Assembly: GCA_003118195.1 (NCBI GenBank)
Contig: BEXV01000298.1
Span: forward strand, 243,464-307,463
Direction: 5' to 3'
DNA length: 64,000 bases
Source: Hemicentrotus pulcherrimus
Taxonomy: Eukaryota > Echinodermata > Echinoidea > Camarodonta > Strongylocentrotidae
Part shown: piece by piece, positions 42,801-54,800 of the stretch
Layout of the letters: the number at the start of each line of letters is the position of its first letter
How positions within the stretch are numbered: the stretch's first letter is position 1
Translations under genes and position numbers: made by a program
Notes under the pieces: model-generated
Told to the model about the DNA's origin: nothing
What the model saw: only the letters and a program-made list of their open reading frames with translations
The model's database searches: none

Positions 42801-45800
42801 TAAGTATAGCCTCTCCTTTCCTAAGTAAATTTTCATCAACCAAAGCTGGTAAATTAAAGAACAAATGGTCTTTGTATGAGCTGCTGGTAATCATCAAGAT
42901 TAAGGAACCAAAGTTCCATCGTTTTCTGACATCCTTAACTATTTCACTCACTTTTAAAGCAATTCTGCATAAATCAGATGATGATGAGAAATAATTTGAG
43001 ATTTTTAAAGATTTTAATTGCCATTCCAAAGCTGCTTGCAAAGTACACTATCAAATGCATTGTATGTGATTCCTTTTGTTAAAAAAAAACAAAGTTTTTC
43101 TAGTATAGTCATCTTCACAAGTATTTTGGGTAGCATTTGCATGTGTCATATTGACTGAAATTAGATAACTTAAAACCCTGTTTGAATATGAGACTATATT
43201 TATGTTTCACATTTCATGTCTTATAAATATTATTTTGTTAATTCCTTCGATCAGATAATCAATAAAATACAGATTTATGTACTGTGCAAGTATGAATCTA
43301 GAAAGGCCTTTTACCCTCAATATATCATACTAATAACTGCATTAACGAAAGCTGGTACCTTCTAGCTGTGAGATAAATTCTATTTATCTGAGGTAACCTG
43401 CATATTTTTTTTATTTTTTTATTTTTCCTTTGCCTAGGGTGGCTTGGGACCTATGGGACCTATGGGTGTGAGCGGACAAAGAGGAGACAATGTAAGTAAC
43501 ATTTCAAATGTTTCATTGAATATCAAGAAAGGTCACTTGTTAATTATTGAGAGGAAAATGTACGTCTTAAATTTGCAATTTTTTTCATGCAACATAAATG
43601 TATATACATGTACTTTGTATATGCCAATGACTCAAATCTTCTGAAAGATAAATAGTTACCTTACTTTTGTTGTTAATGTGTTATATTCAAGGCATCTGTA
43701 CTTCGTTTAAATAGCTTTCATTAAAAACTGAATTAAAATGCAGTACCATCAAAAGTTTTGATGTTTTATTTTTTATTCCAAATTAAGAAATTTACTGATA
43801 GATACCTGAAAGTGGTATAATATTATACCCCCCCCCCCACAAAAAAAATAAATATAAATAAATAAAGGGGTAAGTTTGATTGCACCTGGACATCTGTTCA
43901 GATGTTGTGATGAAGTGTTTGTTGTAAGTGACATTGTGTTGTATTTTCACAATCATACATGTATAACCAACTTTTTGGACGACTATGATGCAGTCCTGTT
44001 GACATTTATGTTGATTAAGTTTTATGTTAATTATGCTGGATTACTATTGAAATGGCATTGTTATGTGTTTATATGTGTAGCATAATGAGTTGATGTGCTG
44101 ATTAATCAACTTCATGTCTCACCTTTATTTTCCCTCTAGGGCAACCCTGGAGACCCAGGACCAAACGGACCCTCGGGACCTAAGGGAACACGCGTAAGTG
44201 TAAAATAAATACTAGAGATAGATATTGTATCTTACCAGTCTTCTAGCTGTCAGTAATGATGTATGAAAACATGCTGTGAATTTTACATAAGCAACAACAA
44301 GAGAGGGATCAAAAGGAAGCATGTGCTAGTTGAATTCATACTATAGATTTTCAAGAGATATGTATCATAACTCTAAAAGAAAGGAGTATGAAATATGAAC
44401 ATAAATGCATGTGAAAACTTGTTAGAAATACAAACAAATAGGAATGTTGATAGTCAACTTCAATCATGTCTAAAGTATGGAATGAAGCTAATGATGAAGT
44501 CTAGAAGCAGAGAGTTGTTGACCAACGTGACCGCCAAAGTTCATTTCTAAACTAAATTGTTATGATTGTTTTTGATGCAGGGAGCTGGTGGAGAGAAGGG
44601 ATCAATGGGATCTCGTGGTATCCCCGGAAACCCCGTAAGTATTAACTTTTTTCGTATTTTTGCCTGAAGAAAGACTGGACAGTAATGATACCGTGTTATC
44701 ACATCAAATGAAGGTTGATTTCTTGTAATTTACAAATGATATTAGCATATTTTATGATTCTCACAACGTGTTTCCAAATATTTGTGTTGATTCTTATGCT
44801 TTATCAAAGATATACACTGTATATTTAACCTATATATTCATGGCTTTTGTGATCTTCAACATTTTTTAAAATACCTAACAGGTGATTTATTTAAAGAATC
44901 TATAAATCTTCCATAGATGCTATGAACAGAATATATGAAAGAAAAAAAATGTTGACTAGTTTAGAATTCTCATGAATGAATGTTCATGACTTTTCCTTTG
45001 TGATTTTTTTTGGATCTATTTTGGATATATAGTCATACATAAAGTGCAAGGACAATGTTAAAAGTTCATTTCCCCATTCATATGTGATGTTAACAGCACC
45101 ATCATCTATCATAAATACTCATTGATGGTTGAATTGCATTGATTTCAGGGACCTGGTGGCGCCCCTGGTGAACGTGGCCCTAGTGGCTTGACCGGAGAGA
45201 AGGGAGAACCTGGACCACCTGGTAGCCAGGGTAGAACTGGTAGGAGCGGACCTCAGGTTAGTATTTTGAAGCTCCACTGTACTACTTATAGCTACTTGCA
45301 CCCTCTTTATAGCAAACAATGCATAATCGGTGCCTGTTGGTCCCTCATGATCCCATTTTTTCTTATTTAATTGAAAGCTGAGTTGATGGGAAAAAACCAC
45401 CTGTCGTGAACTTGCAGGGAGGTCTAATTCCCCTGTCAAACTAGTACAGATGCGCTTTACAGTGAAATTGAAAGTGAAAGTAAAATTGAAACTGAAATTA
45501 TAAAAGATGCATCAAAACATGCAGTCCAAGGGCTTAAATCCTTCAATTACGTAATAAAACAACAAGTGCAAATATATAAATATCAAAAAAAAAAACTTGA
45601 AGTATTAGTTATATGTAACCATGTTAAAATGAAACTGGGCCACTTGGACATTAAACAACTACAATAATATTTGTATGTGTATTGAATATACTGTGTGTTT
45701 GTGGTTCATGTATTGTAACTGTTGCATTTTCATGATGATTTTATAGTAATTAAAACTAAGTAATAACCTTACATGTACTCTGTGTACTTTGACATATGGT

Positions 45801-48800
45801 GGTTTTGTTATTAATTTTTCCATACATTAACAATTATCATTCTAGATGATGTTGAAAAATCCAACATCTTAATTCATAAGGAAACTTAAATTGATCAAAT
45901 TGAAATTGTATTTTATTGCAGGGTAACATGGGCGCCCGTGGAAGCCGTGGTGAAGTTGGAAACGTAGGAGCACTCGTAAGTATAATATTTTCATACTTTT
46001 TGTATTTTGTTCCTTTGTGTTGTACAATAATGAAATGACATGCTACACATGCTACGTTTGAATTGCTGTAAGTATGAATAATTGATATGGAGAACAACAA
46101 TTTATGCATATGAAGTGAGCAATGAAGAGCGTTGCAGTTGGGAGTGCTGATCTAGATGAATGAATTGCTTAGATATTTTCCTATATTAATTGATTTTCAA
46201 GTCTTCAAGACAAAGAGAAGCTTGAGTTAATCATAATTCTTTACTACCCTCACTCCGACTCTTGCTCTCTCTCTTTCTCCTTTCCTCCAACTCTCTACCC
46301 CTTTCTCTCTCTCTTCCTCTCCTCTCTCTCTCTCTCCCTTTCTCTCTTTATTTCTTTACTACAGGGACCTAGTGGATCAGCTGGAATGAATGGACCTCCA
46401 GGAGTTGTCGGGGAACCAGTAAGTAATCCAACATTGAAATACCTTTAATTCGTGACTGACAGTAGCCAACTGTGCAGAAATGTTAGAAATATAACATGTT
46501 TCCGCAATTTCCATTGTAATATTAGGCAAATCTGTTATTACCTTCAGAGCAGTGAAATAGATGCAAGGTTTTTACTTTGACCTTTCATATCATTGGGGTA
46601 ACTTGTTAAAGCTTGTGAATTTTCACTTCATCATACAAAATAAATAAAATAATTGAATGTAACCTACTCATCTAAATTTTTCAAAAAATTGAAATTACCA
46701 TAGTATTCTATAGACTTCACTTGACATTCATGCAAATTTACGCGGCGATCGGCCGAGATTTTGATTTCAATTTGACCCCCCCCCCNCTGAAATAGCCCAG
46801 TCAAAATAGGGTTAACACAGATTTAACGACTTTCTGGCTGTGAACAGACACTACATCTTTATGGAGTGGTAGTGGGTTCTTTCTGAGCCAGCCTTAGTAA
46901 TGTGTTTTCTGTTGTTCCTGACAGGGACCTGTTGGACCTGTTGGACCAACTGGCCGCTCTGGTGAAGATGGACGTATGGTAAGTATATAGTGGATACAGT
47001 ATTTTTTTTTAAAGAACAGTGTGTTAATTTAGGTGCAAAAAGTATTTTCATTATTTTGTCAGTGTGCACTCACAAACATACCTGAAAGCGGCTTAACTGT
47101 AAAATGCTTTAAGAGGAACAGGTCAGTAAAAGTCTGAGCAAAATCCGATTAAATGAGAATTTTTGAAGTCGCAATCAATCAAACACAAATTTTTAACTCT
47201 GTGACGTATCTTGCAAGGGTCCACCCCATTTGCTCTGTACAAATAGATTAAGTACTTTCTATTTGCCCTTAATAATATTTGTAATCATACATGCACCCTA
47301 AATATAAATATTGCAAATATCTTTTTTTATACAACCCTTGTATGAAACAAATCTATTATATCATCAATAACTAGGAAAATGAAGGTTTATGAAATTTCTT
47401 GATACCAGCTAGTTGAAAGTGTGGACTTTCTCTTTAACAGCATGTCTTAAAAGTTTGATGATTATACGTTAAACCTGAGATAGGGAGATAGGTTATCATA
47501 ATCAGAAGCACAAGACAAGTATCTAAAGCCATTTGTGTGTTTCCTTTGTGTGTGTAGGGAAGCCGTGGACCACAAGGAAACCAAGGAGTACGCGGACCCC
47601 CAGGAGTCCAGGGATTGATGGGACCTCGGGGAAGCAGCGGAGAAGATGGACGAGATGGACATGTGGTGAGTGGACTCTAGCAATGTTACCATGAAAGAGA
47701 CTGCCTGAAGTTTGAGGGATTAGTGGAATTATGTAATAAATAAATAGGAACGATTGAGTTTAAATCAGATTTTGAATCATCAACTTTATTTCATTTTGAC
47801 TAAATCTTCCTGAAAATGTTGAACATTGAAAAAATTAGGACACAGGTATTCATAGATGGGACTAGATAATTATAGCTGCATTGATGTTCTGTCATGTAGG
47901 AATAAAGGATGAGATAGTTCTCACAGTATTTGTTGGCTATATCAGTTCTCATCCTTCCCTTCAAGCAGCATTTTGTTCTGGTCTTCTAGTACATAAATTG
48001 TTGAACAAGTATTTATTCCCAAATGTTTCATTTTTACCTTAAAGCGTATTGATAGATAAAAAAATACACAGCTGTATGGACAAGTTTTGATGTTAAATTG
48101 GCCTGAATTGTTATCAAAAATACATTTACATAAACCTGTGACCATGATAGTGAAGAGCATTTCTGTCAAAATGTAAATTTGTAAATATTTCAGTATATTT
48201 ATTCATTCATTCATTCATTCATTCATTTACCCATCCATCTTTTCATTCATCTGTCCTTCCATCCATTTATTTGTTATTTGTCTTATTGCCATCAGGGAGC
48301 TCCTGGACCTATGGGACCTATGGGAGAGGCTGGAAGTCTAGGAAACTTGGTAAGTCAGATCAGTCACCTTATCATTTCAAATCTCTTTGAGAAAAAAACT
48401 GTTACTTAAAACTTTCTAAATCGAAGAACTTGAATTTTAAGAATTGTCTTTGTATTAAAAACCTCCATTGTGAAGTTTATTTCATTTGAAGTTACTTACT
48501 GCTCAATGTAAAAAAATGTCAAAATGCACTAGAGGGAAATTGATGTATTGTATTGAGAATGGCTTTGTACATACATTCACAAGTTATTGAATTAGCATTT
48601 ATGTTATGAGACTAAGGAAGATGTTCATTATTCGGGTTGGCTGTAATTTTGAAATGGAGAATGAATTTCATGATTTAACATCAGGACTGATAAAATTGAT
48701 GTCACCATCAATTTCATGAGCATGGGATGGATTTTGAGGTGTGAATCAAGATGAGTAATTATTTAATTCCCAGTTCTTTCAGTTCAGTTTGGTTGTTAAT

Positions 48801-51800
48801 AATTTCACATTAAATACACCTTGCTTTCTTCAAGATTATCCCAGAAATGCTTCCAGCCCTTGTTTGTTATCTATACTTGAATTAGTTGAGGTGTTGTGGT
48901 ATATTGTTTCTTCACTTGACTATCAATCCAAGAGTTGACGGTTCAAATCCCTACTGACACAAATTTACTTTGGGGAAACATTAATCCACATTTGCCACTC
49001 TCTACCCAGGTGCTAAACCTGGTATGATTCAAAGTTATTGTAGTTTGGTAAGCATTGTGAGCATCTGCTAAATGGCACTTGGCTGTATAGCTCCCAAGAA
49101 AGTGGAGAATATGCATACATGAAATGCAGAAAGCCTGAATCCGATGAGCGAGGTAAAAATGTATATGAAAAGCGCTTTAGAGATGTATAATCTGCTAAAC
49201 CCAGAATATTATTATTTATTGTCGTTTGTTTTCATGTTGTTTCATAGGGATCTAGTGGATTCATGGGACCACCTGGACCAGCTGGACCCCAAGGAAGACC
49301 TGTAAGTATGATCATGATAATTCCCCTCTGATCAATTTATCGTAGTGCCTTAGTAGAGGAAAGCTTAAAATGTACTTCCAATGTACATGTGGTCTGTTAT
49401 AACTCAGAAACACATTTTTTTTACTTTGATGGAGGATAAATGTTATGCCCATTTGGCTCTTTGCAATGAGATTAGATATGTTCTGGTGGGTATATTCTAT
49501 ATTTTCACAAGATTTTACAAGCTTAAATCCTGTTTATATTTATGAATCTTAAGTTTTATCACAATATTTTGATCAAAATACTCCATTAATTTTCATGTCA
49601 TGTATCATTCATCTGGACCCAATGGTCTGTACGACATTACTTTGAATCAAAGCCCTTGTGTAAAATACAGTTTTTAAGACGATGTTTTTGTCCACATTAA
49701 ATTATTTTTTACTGACCTCACGTGGAAATTAATACATTGTTCTTGTAATTTTTTGTTACGTAGGGAGTCAGTGGCGAACCTGGACGCGATGGAGCCAATG
49801 GAGAGCGTGGAGAAAGTGGACGCATGGGCCCATCTGGACCCCAGGGAGCTCGTGGAATGCCAGGAAGTGATGTAAGTTTTGTTCCAGGGTGCTCTAGCTG
49901 ACATAATGTATGCTCCAGCACCAATTGCTCTAGGCTTCATTTTGTCAAAGATATAGTGTTGGGGATGCAAATGCGTTTGAGGTTAGGTGTAGGGTTAGGG
50001 GGAAAGTATTGAGCTTGGTCTAGGGTTTGGAAGTTTGGAAGTCAGTTACCAGTAGTGTTGTACCACCTTAGAACTTACTACCAAATTGGTAGTACTTAAG
50101 AAGCCGCTGGAGGAAGATGCTTTGCTAGGAAATATTGATAATTTCCCTCAATGATTAACCTACAGTTCAATAACCTCAGGAGGGAATAGATCAAGATACT
50201 GTACAAGGAATTCTTGCTCCAAACATCTCTGTAGAATTACAGGTGTTGATAACAGAATACCTGTTTTCCAATCATCATTTAAAACCGGGGTAATAATTCT
50301 GTTATAATGTTATATGAGCCAAACAATAAATGAATATCATTATTATTTAAACATATTTGTGGCTTACACATTATTATAACCATTATTTTTTGTGGTACTC
50401 CGCCACAGTACGGTATTTACAGCTACTATTGATTAGATGTATGTTATTGTGGCTCTGACTTGTAGATAAATAAGAAATGTTTTTACATTTTGTTCAGGGC
50501 CGTGATGGTAAAGATGGACCAGCTGGACCCGTTGGACTTGTAGGTGCCCGTGGAGACACAGGAGCCAAGGGAAACAATGGAATGAACGGACTTATGGGAC
50601 CACGTGTGAGTACATTTGATAGCTGTAGTTGCTTTTTCATTGCCAGCTTGTTCAAGGAGATTGATTCAAACTATTATTTGCATTATTTGGTCAAGAAAAG
50701 AACAATACCCCTTTCATTAGTGAATAGTATACAAATTTACTCTCTCTTGAGAGTTTCTGGTTAAAACTATGGGCTAGAGGTGACAGGCCCATAATTTTAG
50801 CCAGTACCTCAAAAAGAAGGCAGGGTATATTTTGTATATATCCTACATCAGATTTTTTTAAAATCAAGCAGAATAACTCACCAAAATAATTGATTAGCCT
50901 GTGGCTCAGCGTAGAGTGTCCGGCGTGAGAGCCACAACACCGCTAGAGTTGCCCGCTGGAGGCATTCAAAATCCTGTACGATCACTGAATTTAAACTGCC
51001 AAATAGTAGGCTACTTCCAAATGGTACTTTTTCAGAGCAAACTTAAAATGGTTGGAAATATTTCAGGTGAAGAGCTCAACCAATAAAAATCTTTTTTGTT
51101 TTTGATGCAGGATATAATAAGTATGCGATGCGCAGCAGTGGGTGTAGGGTAATTAATCCCAACATAAAGTGCTTTGTGAATAGGCAACTCGATGCACTGG
51201 TGAATGTGTGCTCCCATTGAATAGGGCCTGCACATCACCCAACATTGACATGGGTGCCATGCTCAGGGTGGTAGGTTAATAGTTTTTATTTTCTTCATGC
51301 TTCTTTATCCATCGGCCCATGTTAACAATATTTTTCATGAGTTTGAATATTTTATAAGATGATTAGTAGACTTTACTATAACAGTGAATTGGGACCCTGG
51401 CAAGCATATAAGTTATGTATGTCTAATGTAATGCGTTTTCCTTTGAATGACAGGGACCTACAGGAGTTATGGGACCACAGGGTGAACGTGGAAACCGTGG
51501 CAAGCAGGGAGCTCAAGGATCTGTCGGCAACGTTGGAGAAACTGGAGGTGTTGGACCCATGGTAAGTTGGACACATTTTTTCAGCTCTAGCCGATGATGT
51601 TGTATTAGAATGCTAATAAATGAGTCTTTGTGTCTATTTGTTTTATTGCAGGTTATTCACATATATGCACTTTTGTATTAAAAAAAAAGACAATGAATTA
51701 TTTGAAAAATAAGCTTTAATATACATGATCTAAAGGGGTAATGTACAACTTCGAAGCCACAAAAAGTTTTAGTAAAGAAATGAGAGAATATCAGCAGCTA

Positions 51801-54800
51801 AATTGAACTTTTCAGCCAATTTCCAAATTGTATTTATTGAAGACAATAAGAAATCCCTTACACATATTAGTTAAAATGTTTTTGACGCCCACTTTGGAAT
51901 TGATGATTGCGACCAAGCTACAAATCTCTTATATTCTTTTCTAACTATCATCACACGTTTGTTTCTATCCTTCCTTCTAGGGCTCTATGGGACCTGCTGG
52001 ACCCCGTGGTGAAGTTGGTAACCAAGGACCCAGTGTAAGCTTCCAAATTTACTTGCCCTTATATGTATTTAATTAGTCTTATCACCCCATTGTTATGATT
52101 GGATTTTTAGTGCAAACTAATTTCATCAACTCAGTGACAGTCTTTATTAATTAGGGTGATGAAAAAAATGCATTTACATTCATATTCAAGGTGTAAGTTG
52201 TAAATCTTTTGCCAATTGTTTATGTGTAGGGGAAAAAAATAAATTTTAACAATAAAATAAAGTGTGTTACATGTGAAGAGTTTTGTTACAAAGTTAGAGA
52301 TAATATGTAGGTCCATTCCAAGAATCTGTACAAACAAATGCATTTTGTAGAATTAAAAGTTATGATGATCCATTTTGAATGATATGATAAGATGAAAAGA
52401 AAGTTTTAGAAGATAAGGACTCCTCAATTATTCCATGTGTGCTATTGTATACAAATAACGCACGGCTCTGAGTGCAATAGCGGTGAATGCAGTATGCGCA
52501 AGGTTTCTTTAGATTGGTGTCGCTCTATGCAACGAGCCGCTTGCGGCAGGTTCACAGTGCAAACCATCTGAAGAAACCGAGCATACACTGCATTTTCGTT
52601 TTGCACAACAGGGTCAAGTGTGTTATTTTTTTTTTATAAAATAGCGACACATTTCAAAACAAACAAAAGTTTAGATTTAAGTATTAATTCTTTAGAGTCT
52701 ACGAAATTGAGTAGGCCTACGAGAGTTAGATCTAGAGTTATGTTGTTTCTAGTAAGAGTTGCAAGCTTACCAAAAAGTCCATGGGATTCATTGCTTTGGG
52801 TAAAATATAAAATCCAAGGGGGTCTAGAGACGAGTCTACATAACTAGAGAGCTGAAATTCCTGGCTTCATTTTAAAATCCCAAAGTCAAAACAGGCCTAA
52901 ATCCAAGGCAAAAGTAAAATAAAAATTTGCTTTGTACAATAATACCGTATCCCACTCTAGCTACCTAGCTAGAGCTAAGCTACGCGTATGCTGCGCTGGG
53001 GATCATGATGGAGCGTACAAATTAGCTACGCGTGGCCTACATAAAATACAATGCAGATCAAGGGAGCGTAGGCACAGCTATACTACACGAATGCGCGAGC
53101 ATTAGAAATCCATGGTAACGTGCGATATAACTTTTTTGAGCGCTTTTTTCTGAAAAATCGTGCTTGCATCAAAAATATCTACACGTCATGTGACGTGTAT
53201 TGACCAATCACGATGCTTAAAATAAAAGAGCCATTTTATAATAGTTCTTATTCATTCACTTTGATTAGCCAGAAGCCATTTCTCATTCATCACCACGCTG
53301 TAAGGACACAAGGAATAAGAATAAGAAGAAATATGAAACAGAAGATGAAGATATAACTTTTTTTTCTTCATTAGTGTTATGAATGTTTAATAAGCATGAA
53401 ACCATTTCTCGTTCTGCTCCACATTGTAGGGACACAAAGGACAGAATGGTATGCCCGGTATGCCTGGTTTGATGGGAGTTGCTGTAAGTATTCGTCTTTC
53501 TTTTCAGTCCAGTCTTGAGGTGCATCATGGTGGGTGAGGGTGGTGGGGGGGGNGCCACAGACTGCCAGAGCTAGACTCTGTGCTTGTAGACTAGGGAACC
53601 TACATGTTTGTCTACGCACCTTTTATTCAGTTTGAAATCGACAAGGATCTTCATTTATATTCTTCTAAGAATCAGATGTTATCTATTTTGTTTTAAAGAG
53701 TAAGTGCAGTCAAGATCCAGACAGCCAAGTCCTTGTTACTTTGCTAAATTTAAGCAAAGGTAACCCTTGTTAAGTACTTCCTCATTTTACATGCTGTTTG
53801 GGATTTTCGATGAGAAAGATATCATTTAGAGGCTTGTGGATGATATTGCTAAATTAAAATTTAATCAATATCTCACTCACTTCTATATAGATAGATATTT
53901 TGTGTTTGTTGTGTTTTGTTTCATCAGAATTTGGCAGTTAAAAATAACCAAACAACGATTTGGATATGATATCTTTCCTGTTTAAATGTTTATGCTTTGA
54001 TATGTCTATCAGTGATAGGTAAATTAATTTTCATATTGTGTTGTTTTTCATTTGGTTAGGGTGAGCCAGGAAATAAAGGAGAAAGTGGACCACAGGGTAT
54101 CCGAGGTATCCCCGTAAGTACTTCATTCTTTTCTTATTCATTTATAGAGTATTGGTAAAGAAGAACTAGGCCCTGATTCATAAAACTTGATGTCAATAAC
54201 AAGTTGCAGTAACTGTAATATAAAGCTACTGAAATCCTGGCATCTGATTGGACGAGAGTATATTTGTCATAGAACTTTAGCATTTGTTATTGATGGACAA
54301 GTTTTTACAAAACAGGGCCCTGATCAGCAATAAAAGAGTCACTAATGCAAGTTAATGTATGTGAATATACTAAGCCCTTAAAAGCATTACTTTCAAGTCC
54401 TGTTCAATTGTTAAATACTGCTGATTACATTCTTTCCCCAAACATGAATTTGATTTTCCATATCAGACACACACTGGCAATAATCAAGTTGTTACACAAA
54501 GTGGGCATAGATCAACATGACATCAGTTAGTGTTACTGGTACAATAGAATGATAGCAGATTGATGTTAAAATTGTACAGGGAGATGGGAGCATGGTTTGA
54601 TTAGAAAGAGAAAAGATGCACATTCTATACTTCAAAGCAGCACTATCATCCATCAATATCAAATGATAGATTATCATTTAGACTACTTAATCCAAGATAG
54701 TCTGTCTGGTATATATGGAAAATAGATGATACCCAAAATCAAGACATAACTAATGGGTTAATAAGAGCTTGATCATTGATGAGGGCAATTTTAATAGTTT

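Larger units (their letters stand above)
52035..53429. other. 1.4-kb intron with CpG-bearing, palindrome-rich centre
   Basis: Unlike most introns here, 52440-53250 has many CpG dinucleotides and several palindromes: an inverted repeat at 52468-52611, CTAG/GCTA repeats near 52965, and a CRE-like palindrome next to a CCAAT box at 53181-53208. No coding exon found. A damaged copy of the downstream exon's acceptor lies at 53277-53322. Confidence 0.55.

Noticed and set aside
50898..51000. tRNA gene
   Set aside because: An A-box-like sequence is present, but the B box is degraded and acceptor and anticodon stems do not pair.
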